DNA of 64,000 bases from Cycloclasticus sp. symbiont of Poecilosclerida sp. N (GTDB lineage Bacteria; Pseudomonadota; Gammaproteobacteria; Methylococcales; Cycloclasticaceae). Both the position numbers and the translations under genes were made by a program. Position 1 is the stretch's first letter, and each line of letters begins with the position of its first letter. The notes beneath the pieces were generated by a model. That model did not search any database and had not been told where the DNA came from. It was given only the letters and a program-made list of their open reading frames with translations. This document shows positions 1-8,079 of this stretch, in pieces. Location: contig LWTM01000077.1 of the NCBI GenBank assembly GCA_002101205.1, forward strand, positions 62,001 to 126,000. Direction: 5' to 3'.

Positions 1-331
1 CAACAAAGCTTAAACTGCCAGCACAAACAAGTGCTGTGTATTCACCAAGACTGTGCCCTGCTAAGAACGCCGGTTCCACATCTACTTTACTTTCTAAACT
101 ACGCCACACCGCGATACTCGCCGTTAGTACCAATGGCTGCGTGTTCTGTGTTTTATTTAATTCTTCTGCAGGGCCATCTTGAGCTAATGCCCAAAGATCC
201 CGTCCCAAAGCAGCAGATGCCTCATCAAAGGTCGCTTTGATTTGACGGTGTGAGGCTGAAAGATCACTCAACATACCAACGGTTTGTGAGCCTTGGCCTG
301 GAAATACTATTGCTATTTTACGTGTAGACAT
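1..331 (-). CDS. fabD: Malonyl-CoA:ACP transacylase, N-terminal part (cut by window edge)
   Basis: The reading frame starts at 331 on the minus strand and runs off the left edge, so only about 110 residues are visible. The N-terminus carries the FPGQGSQ motif typical of malonyl-CoA:ACP transacylases. The nucleophile-elbow motif GHSLGEY lies near residue 92, where Ser is the catalytic nucleophile that takes the malonyl group. The enzyme loads malonate on acyl carrier protein for fatty-acid elongation in the cytosol. It lies 22 bp downstream of fabH on the same strand, the usual fab cluster order. No defect is visible in the part shown. Confidence 0.93.
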   Translation of the reverse strand, partial: MSTRKIAIVFPGQGSQTVGMLSDLSASHRQIKATFDEASAALGRDLWALAQDGPAEELNKTQNTQPLVLTASIAVWRSLESKVDVEPAFLAGHSLGEYTALVCAGSLSFV

Positions 332-353
332 AATTTATCTGTTTTATAGATAG

Positions 354-1316
354 TTACATTTTTACTAGGGCAGAGCCCCAAACGAAACCGCCGCCAAACG
401 CTTCCATTAAAACCATATCACCTTTTTTGATTCGACCATCTCTAACAGCCAGATCTAACGCTAATGGAACAGATGCTGCAGAAGTATTACCTTGGTTTTC
501 AATCGTCAAGATCACTCGTTCCATCGGCATTTTAAGCTTTTTGGCAACCGAGGAGATAATTCGGATATTCGCTTGGTGTGGAATTAACCAATCGACATCT
601 GATTTAGCCAAACCATTCGCTTCAAGCGTTTCATCAACGATTCGACTGAGTGTTTTAACCGCTACTTTATATACATCGTTACCGTGCATCGTCATGTAGC
701 TATTCTCACCGTCAGCTCGCTGATCTTTAATGGGATTATTTATATATAGAAGGTCTTGATATTGACCATCTGCGTGCATATGTGTCGATAATATGCCAGG
801 CTCATCAGCAGCCTCAAGTACTACTGCACCAGCACCATCACCAAAAATAACGCAAGTGTTACGGTCGGTGTAATCTAAAATCCTTGAATTTGCTTCTGCG
901 CCAATCACTAAGGCTTTTTTAGCACCACTCGATTTAATAAACTGATGAGCTATGCCCAACGCATAAATAAACCCAGAACACGCGGCTTGAACGTCAAAAG
1001 CCGGACCGTTACCTGCCCCTAATTTATGCTGAAGGATACAGGCCGTGCTTGGGAAAACTCGGTCTGGCGAACTGGTCCCGACGATGATTAAGTCAATTTC
1101 TGAAGCATCAATGTTGGCAGCTTCTAGCGCATTATTTGCCGCCATTTCAGCCATGCTGGATGTTGTTTCATGCTTGGCTATAACGTGACGTTGTTTTATG
1201 CCTGTACGCGCATAAATCCACTCATCCGTCGTGTCTAAAGTGGACTCAAAATCTTTATTCGTAACAATTTTTTCAGGTAAATAACCACCAGTACCTGTTA
1301 TTTTTACATTCAACAC
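354..1316 (-). CDS. fabH: 3-oxoacyl-ACP synthase III (KAS III)
   Basis: This 320-residue protein has the normal FabH length. It condenses acetyl-CoA with malonyl-ACP to start fatty-acid synthesis. The catalytic triad can be read: Cys113 in the AACSGF motif, His247 in PHQAN, and Asn277 in GNTSAAS. The thiolase-fold N-terminal motif GTGGYLP is at residue 8. It is followed by fabD on the same strand and preceded by rpmF. In most Gammaproteobacteria plsX lies between rpmF and fabH. Here the 110 bp between them are too short for plsX and show no remnant that I recognise. Confidence 0.97.
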   Translation of the reverse strand: MLNVKITGTGGYLPEKIVTNKDFESTLDTTDEWIYARTGIKQRHVIAKHETTSSMAEMAANNALEAANIDASEIDLIIVGTSSPDRVFPSTACILQHKLGAGNGPAFDVQAACSGFIYALGIAHQFIKSSGAKKALVIGAEANSRILDYTDRNTCVIFGDGAGAVVLEAADEPGILSTHMHADGQYQDLLYINNPIKDQRADGENSYMTMHGNDVYKVAVKTLSRIVDETLEANGLAKSDVDWLIPHQANIRIISSVAKKLKMPMERVILTIENQGNTSAASVPLALDLAVRDGRIKKGDMVLMEAFGGGFVWGSALVKM

Positions 1317-1426
1317 TCAATAAGGCCTTACTTGCTATACGTGAAACTCGCTTAAAAACATAATGTGCATTGACACTGGTCGCCTCAATACTGCTTTGAC
1401 TAAGCCAGTGTAGGGCTTATGCAATG

Positions 1427-1603
1427 CTAGTCTTTATCCGCGACAACTTGTTCGCCACGGTAAAAACCGTCTGCGCTTACGTGGTGACGTAAGTGTACTT
1501 CACCCGTTGTAGGCTCAGTTGATAATGTTTGTGCTATTAGCGCATCGTGTGAACGACGCATGCCACGTCTTGAACGGGATTTTTTACTTTTTTGAACTGC
1601 CAT
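1427..1603 (-). CDS. rpmF: Ribosomal protein L32
   Basis: This 58-residue frame begins [20 protein letters not shown], the standard L32 N-terminus. It is part of the large ribosomal subunit. This L32 has no zinc-binding cysteines, as in enterobacterial-type L32. It ends VVADKD. The gene sits 18 bp downstream of the yceD-family gene on the same strand, the conserved yceD-rpmF pair. The segment of 110 bp after its stop, before fabH, contains no gene. Confidence 0.96.
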   Translation of the reverse strand: MAVQKSKKSRSRRGMRRSHDALIAQTLSTEPTTGEVHLRHHVSADGFYRGEQVVADKD

Positions 1604-1621
1604 CTAAAATTCTCCAGAGAA

Positions 1622-2137
1622 TTAATGTTTCTTTTTTAAACTTCCTAACGCCTCAAACGGGTTCTTCTTCACATCCGTCTTAAGCTTAAAATCTTTTCCT
1701 GTGCTATTTTTCGGTAACTCCACCGGGCAAACCTCATGCCTCGCAATAGATGGAAGCACCATAACCACTTCACTTTCAATCACTTCACTCATTAGTAATG
1801 AGTCACCTGCAAACAAATAAGGCTCATAGCCTTCAGGCACCAAACTCAGTCGCGCCTCATCATTAATGACCGCCAGTTTAACGTCTACATCAACTTTAAA
1901 AACGGTCGGCTCCAAGCAGGCGGCACATTGTAACACGAGATCACCTGCAATCCGACCCGTTAAAACAACAAATTTACCCTCCTTAGAAAACATCACATCC
2001 GCTATGATAGGTGCGCTAGAAGGCTCTATATCCTGTTGGATTTGCTTCAATTCATCAAATTTAAGCTCACCAAAAATTGCACGCTCCTGGCTTGCGCACA
2101 ACATAGGGTTTACGTCTATTTGTAACGTCTTAGTCAT
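1622..2137 (-). CDS. yceD: YceD / DUF177 family protein (23S rRNA accumulation protein)
   Basis: This 171-residue protein has the DUF177 signature: a central CAACLEP segment (about residues 91-97) and a later acidic stretch followed by LPSIARHEVCP. Family members are needed for normal 23S rRNA accumulation in E. coli and plants, though the mechanism is unsettled. It is immediately upstream of rpmF, which is the almost universal genomic context. The lysine-rich C-terminus (ending LKKKH) fits RNA or ribosome association. The divergent maf-type gene starts 38 bp away, so the two share a short promoter region. Confidence 0.93.
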   Translation of the reverse strand: MTKTLQIDVNPMLCASQERAIFGELKFDELKQIQQDIEPSSAPIIADVMFSKEGKFVVLTGRIAGDLVLQCAACLEPTVFKVDVDVKLAVINDEARLSLVPEGYEPYLFAGDSLLMSEVIESEVVMVLPSIARHEVCPVELPKNSTGKDFKLKTDVKKNPFEALGSLKKKH

Positions 2138-2175
2138 ATTATAGGTAAAATACTCATATTCAATTGGCGCATTAT

Positions 2176-2766
2176 ATGAAAAAACACCCGAAATTAGTAT
2201 TAGCTTCTAGCTCCCCTTTTCGCAAACAGTTACTCGCTAAGATTTACCCGCAATTTGACACCGCCTCTGCCGATATTGACGAATCGCAACGCGATGGTGA
2301 AACACCCTTAGCGTTATCAAAACGACTCGCCTTTGAAAAAGCCAGTGCGTTAGCTGGCACCTACCCTAATCATTTAATTATCGGCTCAGATCAAGTCGCC
2401 ATGCTTGGCGACACGCAATTAACCAAACCCGGCTGTTTTGAAAACTCCGTTAAACAACTCACACTTTCTTCCGGAAAAACGATTGTTTTCTATACCAGCA
2501 TTTGCGTGCTAAACACCAGCAAAAACACTTCCGTAAGCGATGTCGATACATGCAAAGTTTATATGCGAGAATTATCTACAAACGAAATAGAGAATTACGT
2601 TTCACGAGATAAGCCTTACGGTTGCGCCGCAGCGTTTAAATCAGAGTGCTTAGGCATTAGCTTATTCAAGAAAATAGAAGGCGACGATCCCAACGCGCTA
2701 ATTGGACTACCTTTGATAAAGTTGGCTAACATTTTAAGTGAGATGGGCTATAGTTCACTTGAATAA
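2176..2766 (+). CDS. Maf-family nucleotide pyrophosphatase (YceF-like)
   Basis: This is a 196-residue Maf protein. It begins MKKHPKLVLASSSPFRK, where the LASSSPFR loop is the family's phosphate-binding motif, followed by DES and the SDQVA segment with the conserved Asp. Maf proteins hydrolyse non-canonical or modified nucleoside triphosphates; YceF-type members prefer 7-methyl-GTP. I chose the ATG at 2176. An in-frame TTG at 2164 would add four residues but removes the family's usual start. It is divergent from yceD-rpmF, as in many gammaproteobacteria. The exact subfamily cannot be fixed by eye. Confidence 0.92.
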   Translation: MKKHPKLVLASSSPFRKQLLAKIYPQFDTASADIDESQRDGETPLALSKRLAFEKASALAGTYPNHLIIGSDQVAMLGDTQLTKPGCFENSVKQLTLSSGKTIVFYTSICVLNTSKNTSVSDVDTCKVYMRELSTNEIENYVSRDKPYGCAAAFKSECLGISLFKKIEGDDPNALIGLPLIKLANILSEMGYSSLE

Positions 2767-2839
2767 TCAGACCAATAACTCTATCGAATAAGAATTTGGG
2801 CCTTTAACGAAGGTCAAAATACTATTACTGCCTTTCACC

Positions 2840-2964
2840 GAATCTACCGCAGGCGTTGCCCCAGCAAAACGAGCGACAATATTAATGCGTTTATTGAGCG
2901 TGCAGATAAAGCCTTATACCAAGCAAAAAGCACGGGGCGAAATAAGCTTGTTTTATCTGCATAG
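2840..2964 (+). pseudogene. Remnant of a GGDEF (diguanylate cyclase) domain C-terminus
   Basis: Between maf and the ABC transporter the plus strand encodes the end of a GGDEF domain: an STAGVA stretch (in place of the usual SIGVA), a one-base frame change, and then ERADKALYQAKSTGRNK followed by a stop at 2962. The RADxALYxAKxxGRN block is the classic C-terminal GGDEF signature. No start codon, no GG(D/E)EF active site and no upstream domain remain. This is a dead relic of a cyclic-di-GMP signalling gene. Confidence 0.8.
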
Positions 2965-2996
2965 CTAAACGCCTATTTTTTAGCCAATATAAAAGC

Positions 2997-3779
2997 TCAT
3001 TTTATGAGCCTTTTCTTTATCCGCTCCGTCGCCCATACACCTGCAATAGTAGCAAACGCCAACAAAACAAATAGATGTAATAAAATGAAGGACAAATCGC
3101 CGCCTGTCATTAATGGGCGCACCAAACAGATAGCGTGATACAAAGGGAGTGCTTTAGCCAACCACTGCACCACATCTGGAAGTGTATCAATAGGAAAAAA
3201 CACGCCACTTAATAAAATCATTGGTGTAATAAACAAGGTGGTGTAATACAAGAAAAAATCATAGCTTTTAGCGCGTGAGGTCACCAACAAGGCTAGCGCA
3301 GAAAAACATAAACCGGTAATAAATACGATGGGCAATATAAAAACCGCCCAGGCATTTTCAACCAGACCCAGCGCTGTTGCGACGACTAGAATGGCACAAA
3401 CGCTAATAAGGCTTTTCGTTGCCCCCCACAAAATTTCACCCAATACGACCTCAGCAACGCCGATGGGTGTTGCCAACATGCCCAACCAAGTTTGCTGCAC
3501 CTCCATTCTTGTATACGCAGAATACATGCCCTCAAAACTTGCTGAATTGACGGCACTTGTACAAATAACACCAGCGGCTAAAAACGCCTCGTAAGGCAGC
3601 CCCTCCACCTTACCTACAAACTTCCCAAGCCCATAACCTAATACGAGCAGGTACAGCAAAGACTCGCCAAAATTACCCATCAACGAAGGGCCTGCGAGCT
3701 TGCTCCAAACACGTATATTTCGCGACCATATTGAAGTGCTGCGCGATAGAAATAAAATTAAATTAGACCTGTTATTCAC
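2997..3779 (-). CDS. ABC-2 type transporter permease (NodJ-like)
   Basis: This is a 260-residue permease with about six hydrophobic segments and the ABC-2 membrane pattern (for example LSGVFFPIDTLP near residue 189, typical of the NodJ/DrrB group). It would form the membrane channel of an exporter with the ATPase gene directly upstream; the two frames overlap by 8 bp, indicating translational coupling. The substrate cannot be told from sequence: NodJ-type systems export lipo-oligosaccharides, but gammaproteobacterial homologues are uncharacterised. The family assignment is firm. Confidence 0.9.
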   Translation of the reverse strand: MNNRSNLILFLSRSTSIWSRNIRVWSKLAGPSLMGNFGESLLYLLVLGYGLGKFVGKVEGLPYEAFLAAGVICTSAVNSASFEGMYSAYTRMEVQQTWLGMLATPIGVAEVVLGEILWGATKSLISVCAILVVATALGLVENAWAVFILPIVFITGLCFSALALLVTSRAKSYDFFLYYTTLFITPMILLSGVFFPIDTLPDVVQWLAKALPLYHAICLVRPLMTGGDLSFILLHLFVLLAFATIAGVWATERIKKRLIK

Positions 3780-4701
3780 GCAGGTCTCGTCCTGTTAACT
3801 TAATAAACACATCTTCTAAATTTGCCGGCCTAAACAAATAATCATCGTGCCCGCTTTTCTCTAACACATCCAACGCGTATTGCAATTTATGTCCATAAAA
3901 AAAATATATGTCACCAGATGTTTCAAAACGTGCAATAGAACTGTCTTGCTTCAACTTATTTACCAATTCATCTTTTACAGCATGGACTTCAAGCACATGT
4001 GATTCAATTTCATCTTTTATTAATTGCTTAGGCGGTGCATCCGCCATCATCTCTCCGTAGTCCATCACAATCACACGGTCACATAATCGCTCAGCCTCTT
4101 CCATGTAGTGCGTCGTCAGTATGAGCGTTAGCCCTTGCTTTTGTAATTCGCGAAGCTTCTGCCAAATAGCCTGCCGCGCCTGCGGGTCCAATCCCGTTGT
4201 AGGTTCATCTAAAATCAATAATTTTGGCTTATTTATCAGCGCCCTAGCTAGGGTGAGCCGCCTTTTCATCCCGCCCGATAACTCAGATATTTTACTCTCG
4301 GCCTTATCCTTCAAAGAAGCAAAATCGAGCAAGCCAACAATCCGTTCATCAAGGACATTTGCTGATAAACCAAAAAACCTCCCGTAAACGTACAAGTTCT
4401 CCTTGACGGTGAAATCCGGATCAAGATTATCCATCTGCGGCACAACCCCGATTGATTCACGCACTATAGCTGCATTTTTCGGCATTGAATAACCTAGTAC
4501 CAACAACTCCCCGTCATCGATTGGACAATGACCTAGAAGCATTCGTAACGTTGTTGTTTTACCCGCGCCATTAGGGCCAAGAATGCCACAAAACGAGCCT
4601 TCTTCTATTATCAGATTTAAGTTATTTACAACATGAACACCGTTATATACTTTGCAAAGATTGCTAGCAACAACAGATGAGGAGGGTTTTACAGCATTCA
4701 T
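3772..4701 (-). CDS. ABC transporter ATP-binding protein (NodI-like)
   Basis: This 309-residue protein has a complete nucleotide-binding domain: Walker A GPNGAGKT near residue 43, Q-loop VPQMDN, signature LSGGM, Walker B LLILDEPTTGLDP and the H-loop TTHYMEEAE. The C-terminal extension of about 80 residues is typical of NodI/DrrA-type ATPases that pair with ABC-2 permeases. It is the first gene of a two-gene operon with the overlapping permease. A possible Fur-like operator lies 15-33 bp upstream of its start (see separate entry). It should energise export from the cytosol across the inner membrane. Confidence 0.93.
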   Translation of the reverse strand: MNAVKPSSSVVASNLCKVYNGVHVVNNLNLIIEEGSFCGILGPNGAGKTTTLRMLLGHCPIDDGELLVLGYSMPKNAAIVRESIGVVPQMDNLDPDFTVKENLYVYGRFFGLSANVLDERIVGLLDFASLKDKAESKISELSGGMKRRLTLARALINKPKLLILDEPTTGLDPQARQAIWQKLRELQKQGLTLILTTHYMEEAERLCDRVIVMDYGEMMADAPPKQLIKDEIESHVLEVHAVKDELVNKLKQDSSIARFETSGDIYFFYGHKLQYALDVLEKSGHDDYLFRPANLEDVFIKLTGRDLRE

Positions 4702-4715
4702 AACGTGAAAGGTTT

Positions 4716-4734
4716 AAATGATATTGATTATCGG
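4716..4734 (-). promoter_or_regulatory. Possible Fur-type operator ahead of the ABC exporter
   Basis: The 19-mer TTAAATGATATTGATTATC matches 14 of 19 positions of the classical Fur box consensus, by hand alignment. It lies just upstream of the start of the ABC ATPase gene. This would fit iron-dependent control of the exporter. AT-rich intergenic DNA can produce such matches by chance, so this is tentative. Confidence 0.3.
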
Positions 4735-4918
4735 ATATTTATTATAGCTCAGCTAGTTCGCAGTTTTAATCAGCCGCTATAACTTTCGCTATTTAATATT
4801 ATCGACATCTCAACAGAACAATTATTGGGCATGTAATATTACCTGTTACAAATCGATACATTTCCTAAAAAACACTTATACTAGCGTCTTCAATTAGCAA
4901 CTTAATGGCAGTCCTTTT

Positions 4919-5308
4919 ATGGATTATTCCCTCGTATTCGCTCTTGCCATTGGCCTATTCGCGTTTCTTTACTTCGCAAAGGTTTACTTATCCAGATTTA
5001 AGCTCATCGGCGAAGCGAACCCCGCACGCAACGATGGCCACTTCAACAATAACTGGGGCATTTATTATTTTTACAGCCCGCAGTGCAGGTCGTGCAAAAA
5101 AATGATGCCTAAAATAGAAAAGCACCGCGAAGAACACGCAGAAATCATTGTCGTTGATATATCAACCAATTTCGAATTAGCGCAAAAATTTAATGTGCGT
5201 ACGACACCAACGGTTTTCTTTGTCGAAAAAAACACCATCACTGATGTTCATTTAGGCTCAAGCGCCATCGCTGCGGTCAATGATTTTATTCAACGACATG
5301 AGCCTTAA
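4919..5308 (+). CDS. Membrane-anchored thioredoxin-like protein
   Basis: This 129-residue protein has an N-terminal hydrophobic helix (about residues 4-23) followed by a thioredoxin domain. The redox motif is C56-R-S-C59, inside a YFYSPQC context, and the cis-proline loop TTPT (Pro97) is present. This architecture suggests a membrane-tethered thiol-disulfide protein, most likely with the domain in the periplasm, but orientation is not certain. It stands alone, divergent from the ABC operon. The start ATG at 4919 places the hydrophobic helix directly at the N-terminus. The specific partner is unknown. Confidence 0.85.
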   Translation: MDYSLVFALAIGLFAFLYFAKVYLSRFKLIGEANPARNDGHFNNNWGIYYFYSPQCRSCKKMMPKIEKHREEHAEIIVVDISTNFELAQKFNVRTTPTVFFVEKNTITDVHLGSSAIAAVNDFIQRHEP

Positions 5309-5393
5309 ATCCTAGCCATTAGGCTTTAAGTTATTAGCTGCTTGTAGAATTTGCTTAACGCTCGTTATTGATAATGGACTATTAATCGGAAAA

Positions 5394-5607
5394 CTATTTC
5401 GAGAGTTCATTCCAGCGTTTTATATCTTCAATAGTACCAACATTCCACAAGGTTTGAAGTAACGGACTTCTTAACGTTGCTCTATCAAGTACCACCAACG
5501 TAATAAGCACGGCAAGCGCCAACAATGCCTAAATCAGGCATTAGGCAAGTTTTTATCTGCCCCTTAATGGGCGCTTTAGCAAAAACTTGGAACAGCTCGC
5601 CTGTCAT
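5394..5607 (-). pseudogene. Relic of a TIGR04282/DUF2064-type glycosyltransferase
   Basis: The 385 bp between the thioredoxin-like gene and dapC hold a decayed gene on the minus strand. From an ATG at 5607 it reads FAKAPIKGQIKTCLMPDLG, the N-terminal nucleotide-binding signature of the family (FAKAPxxGxVKTRL). A stop follows, and in another frame it reads LLQTLWNVGTIEDIKRW, close to the family's C-terminal (DVDTPEDL) end. The middle of the gene is deleted. The remainder of the interval shows nothing further. Confidence 0.72.
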
Positions 5608-5693
5608 TTGTTTTTAATTAATATGTTTACCGATTCTATCCTAATCACTAATCGCCTATACTAAACAGGCTCTAGAAAACACTCTTATTTTGC

Positions 5694-6890
5694 ATGAACC
5701 CTGATTTGGCACTTTTACAACCTTACCCTTTTGAGAAATTAGCTCAATTGAAAAGCTGCATTACGCCACCAACTCATTTAACGCATATCGCCTTATCTAT
5801 AGGTGAGCCTAAGCACCCTACGCCAAGTATTATCACGCAAGCACTCACCGAAAACCTAAACAGCTTAGGACAATACCCTTCAACTCATGGCTTAGACTCT
5901 TTGAGAGAAAGCATCGCAGCTTGGCTTTGTGACCGCTTTGCTTTGCAAACAACGGACATCAGTCCGCACGATCACGTACTACCGGTTAGCGGTACGCGCG
6001 AAGCATTGTTTTCTTTTGCTCAATGCGTGATCGACAAACAACAAAAAGGTATTGTAGCGATACCCAACCCCTTCTATCAAATTTACGAAGGCGCCACTCT
6101 TTTAGCAGGCGCCGAACCGTATTTTATTAATTGCAATGAAAACACTCACTATCTGCCTGATTACGATTCAGTAGACCAAAGCGTGTGGAAAAAGTGTCAG
6201 TTACTTTACATTTGCAACCCAGGAAACCCAAGCGGTTCCATGCATAGCACTACGCAATTGTGTCACTTAATTAAACTCGCACACCGTTATAACTTCATCA
6301 TTGCCGCAGATGAATGCTATTCAGAAATCTATTTTAAAGATGGCAAGAAACCTGTTGGCTTACTACAAGCTAGCGCCACGATGGGGAATAAAAACTTTGC
6401 TCGCTGCATAGTGTTCCATAGCTTATCTAAACGCTCTAATGCGCCGGGTTTACGCTCTGGATTTGTCGCTGGCGACCCCGCTATCATTAACGTATACTTT
6501 CGTTACCGAACCTATCATGGCTGCACACTTCCATTGCCAACACAGTATGCAAGTATCGCTGCTTGGTCTGATGAAAAACACGTCGCACAGAATAGAGCCT
6601 TATACCAAGAAAAGTTTGCTGCCGTCATAGATATAGCAGGCGATAGTATGCAACTAGAAAAACCCGATGCAGGCTTTTATTTATGGGCAAAAACACCCGT
6701 TGCTGACGATGTGTTTGCTCAAAAACTATTTCAGCAGCAAAATATCACTGTATTACCTGGGCAGTACTTATCACGCGATACCAGACAAGGCAACCCCGGT
6801 GAAAACCACGTTCGTATGGCGCTTGTCACCTCATTAGATGAGTGCGTAGACGCCGCCAATAGAATCAAACAATTTACTCAATCACTTTAA
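5694..6890 (+). CDS. dapC: N-succinyldiaminopimelate aminotransferase
   Basis: This 398-residue class I/II PLP aminotransferase is of the DapC type. It transfers an amino group from glutamate to succinyl-2-amino-6-oxopimelate in lysine and diaminopimelate synthesis. The PLP-binding lysine is Lys246 in SLSKRSNAPGLRSG, and the CNPGNPSG motif near residue 174 binds the cofactor phosphate region. The start context (MNPDLALLQPYPFEKL) is the usual DapC N-terminus. It heads an operon with dapD, an arsC-like gene, dapE and gor, which confirms the pathway. The length is normal and no defect is seen. Confidence 0.93.
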   Translation: MNPDLALLQPYPFEKLAQLKSCITPPTHLTHIALSIGEPKHPTPSIITQALTENLNSLGQYPSTHGLDSLRESIAAWLCDRFALQTTDISPHDHVLPVSGTREALFSFAQCVIDKQQKGIVAIPNPFYQIYEGATLLAGAEPYFINCNENTHYLPDYDSVDQSVWKKCQLLYICNPGNPSGSMHSTTQLCHLIKLAHRYNFIIAADECYSEIYFKDGKKPVGLLQASATMGNKNFARCIVFHSLSKRSNAPGLRSGFVAGDPAIINVYFRYRTYHGCTLPLPTQYASIAAWSDEKHVAQNRALYQEKFAAVIDIAGDSMQLEKPDAGFYLWAKTPVADDVFAQKLFQQQNITVLPGQYLSRDTRQGNPGENHVRMALVTSLDECVDAANRIKQFTQSL

Positions 6891-6908
6891 ATTAACGCAG
6901 GAAGTTAT

Positions 6909-7727
6909 ATGTCAAACCTAGAAAACATCATTAACGAAGCCTTTGAAAACCGTACAGATTTCAACCCCAAAACCGTATCGGCTGAAATTCGTAGCGCCGT
7001 AGAACAATCGCTCTCTTTACTAGACAGCGGCGAAGGACGTGTGGCTGAAAAGAAAAATGGCGAATGGGTGGTGAATCAATGGCTAAAAAAAGCCGTTTTA
7101 TTATCATTCAAAATTAACGATAACCGCCCCATGTGCGGCGACAATAATCGTTACTACGACAAGGTAGAAACTAAATTCGCCAACTACACCGAAGAAGACT
7201 TTAAAAAAGGCGGTATGCGTGCTGCACCCGGCTCTGTTGTTCGCGCAGGTTCGTTCATTGGGTCTAATGTTGTGCTCATGCCCTCTTTTGTTAACATTGG
7301 CGCTTATGTTGGCAACGGCTCAATGGTAGATGGTTGGGCAACCGTTGGTTCATGCGCGCAAATCGGTGAAAACGTACATTTATCTGGCGGCGTGGGTATT
7401 GGTGGCGTTTTAGAGCCCTTACAAGCGGCCCCCACCATTATTGAAGATAACTGCTTTATCGGCGCTCGTTCAGAAGTGGTTGAAGGCGTTATTGTTGGTG
7501 AAGGTTCTGTTATTTCAATGGGCGTCTACATCGGTCAAAGTACTAAAATTTATAACCGCAGAACAGGCGAAATTATGTACGGGCGTGTTCCTCCATACTC
7601 TGTTGTTGTACCGGGTAACTTACCGTCTAAAGACGGCAGCCATAGCTTATACGCGGCAATTATTATCAAAACAGTTGATGCTAAAACGCGCAGTAAAACG
7701 GGCTTAAACGACCTGCTAAGAGATTAA
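6909..7727 (+). CDS. dapD: Tetrahydrodipicolinate N-succinyltransferase
   Basis: This 272-residue enzyme is a left-handed beta-helix acyltransferase, with hexapeptide repeats visible from about residue 105 to 215 (for example [20 protein letters not shown]). It succinylates tetrahydrodipicolinate, the step before DapC. The conserved [11 protein letters not shown] segment lies near residue 73. It starts 18 bp after dapC with a purine-rich ribosome site (GCAGGAAG). Lysine and peptidoglycan precursor synthesis in the cytosol is its role. Nothing unusual is seen. Confidence 0.96.
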   Translation: MSNLENIINEAFENRTDFNPKTVSAEIRSAVEQSLSLLDSGEGRVAEKKNGEWVVNQWLKKAVLLSFKINDNRPMCGDNNRYYDKVETKFANYTEEDFKKGGMRAAPGSVVRAGSFIGSNVVLMPSFVNIGAYVGNGSMVDGWATVGSCAQIGENVHLSGGVGIGGVLEPLQAAPTIIEDNCFIGARSEVVEGVIVGEGSVISMGVYIGQSTKIYNRRTGEIMYGRVPPYSVVVPGNLPSKDGSHSLYAAIIIKTVDAKTRSKTGLNDLLRD

Positions 7728-7728
7728 G

Positions 7729-8079
7729 ATGCCAGTTGTTCTATACGGCATTAAGAATTGCGACACCTTTAAAAAAGCCAAAAACTGGTTGACTGATAAG
7801 GGTGTCGCGTTCACCCTGCATGATTACCGCAAAGACGGCTTAGACAGCGCTTTACTGAATGAGTTAGAAGCTGCTCTAGGCTGGCAAGCGATGGTCAACA
7901 AGCGCGGCACAACATGGCGCAAGTTACCTGACTATGTAAAAGACAACATCGATAAAGCCAGCGCACTAAGCATCATGCTAGAAAACCCCGCTATTATTAA
8001 GCGCCCTATTCTTCGTACCGACAAGGGCTTAGAACTTGGCTTTGAAATTGACCATTACCAAGAGCTATTTTCAGCATGA
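7729..8079 (+). CDS. ArsC/Spx family protein (YffB-like)
   Basis: This is a 116-residue thioredoxin-fold protein of the ArsC/YffB group. It starts with VVLYGIKNCDTFKKA: a single cysteine at position 11, without a second resolving cysteine in a CXXC. The C-terminal RPILR motif is typical of the family. Homologues often sit between dapD and dapE, as here, but their function is unclear; glutathione-dependent reductase activity has been suggested. It starts one base after the dapD stop and overlaps dapE by 4 bp, so it is translationally coupled to both. Confidence 0.9.
   Translation: MPVVLYGIKNCDTFKKAKNWLTDKGVAFTLHDYRKDGLDSALLNELEAALGWQAMVNKRGTTWRKLPDYVKDNIDKASALSIMLENPAIIKRPILRTDKGLELGFEIDHYQELFSA

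Noticed and set aside
31-240. Plus-strand open frame at the left edge
   Set aside because: Antisense to fabD, which has clear motifs on the minus strand.
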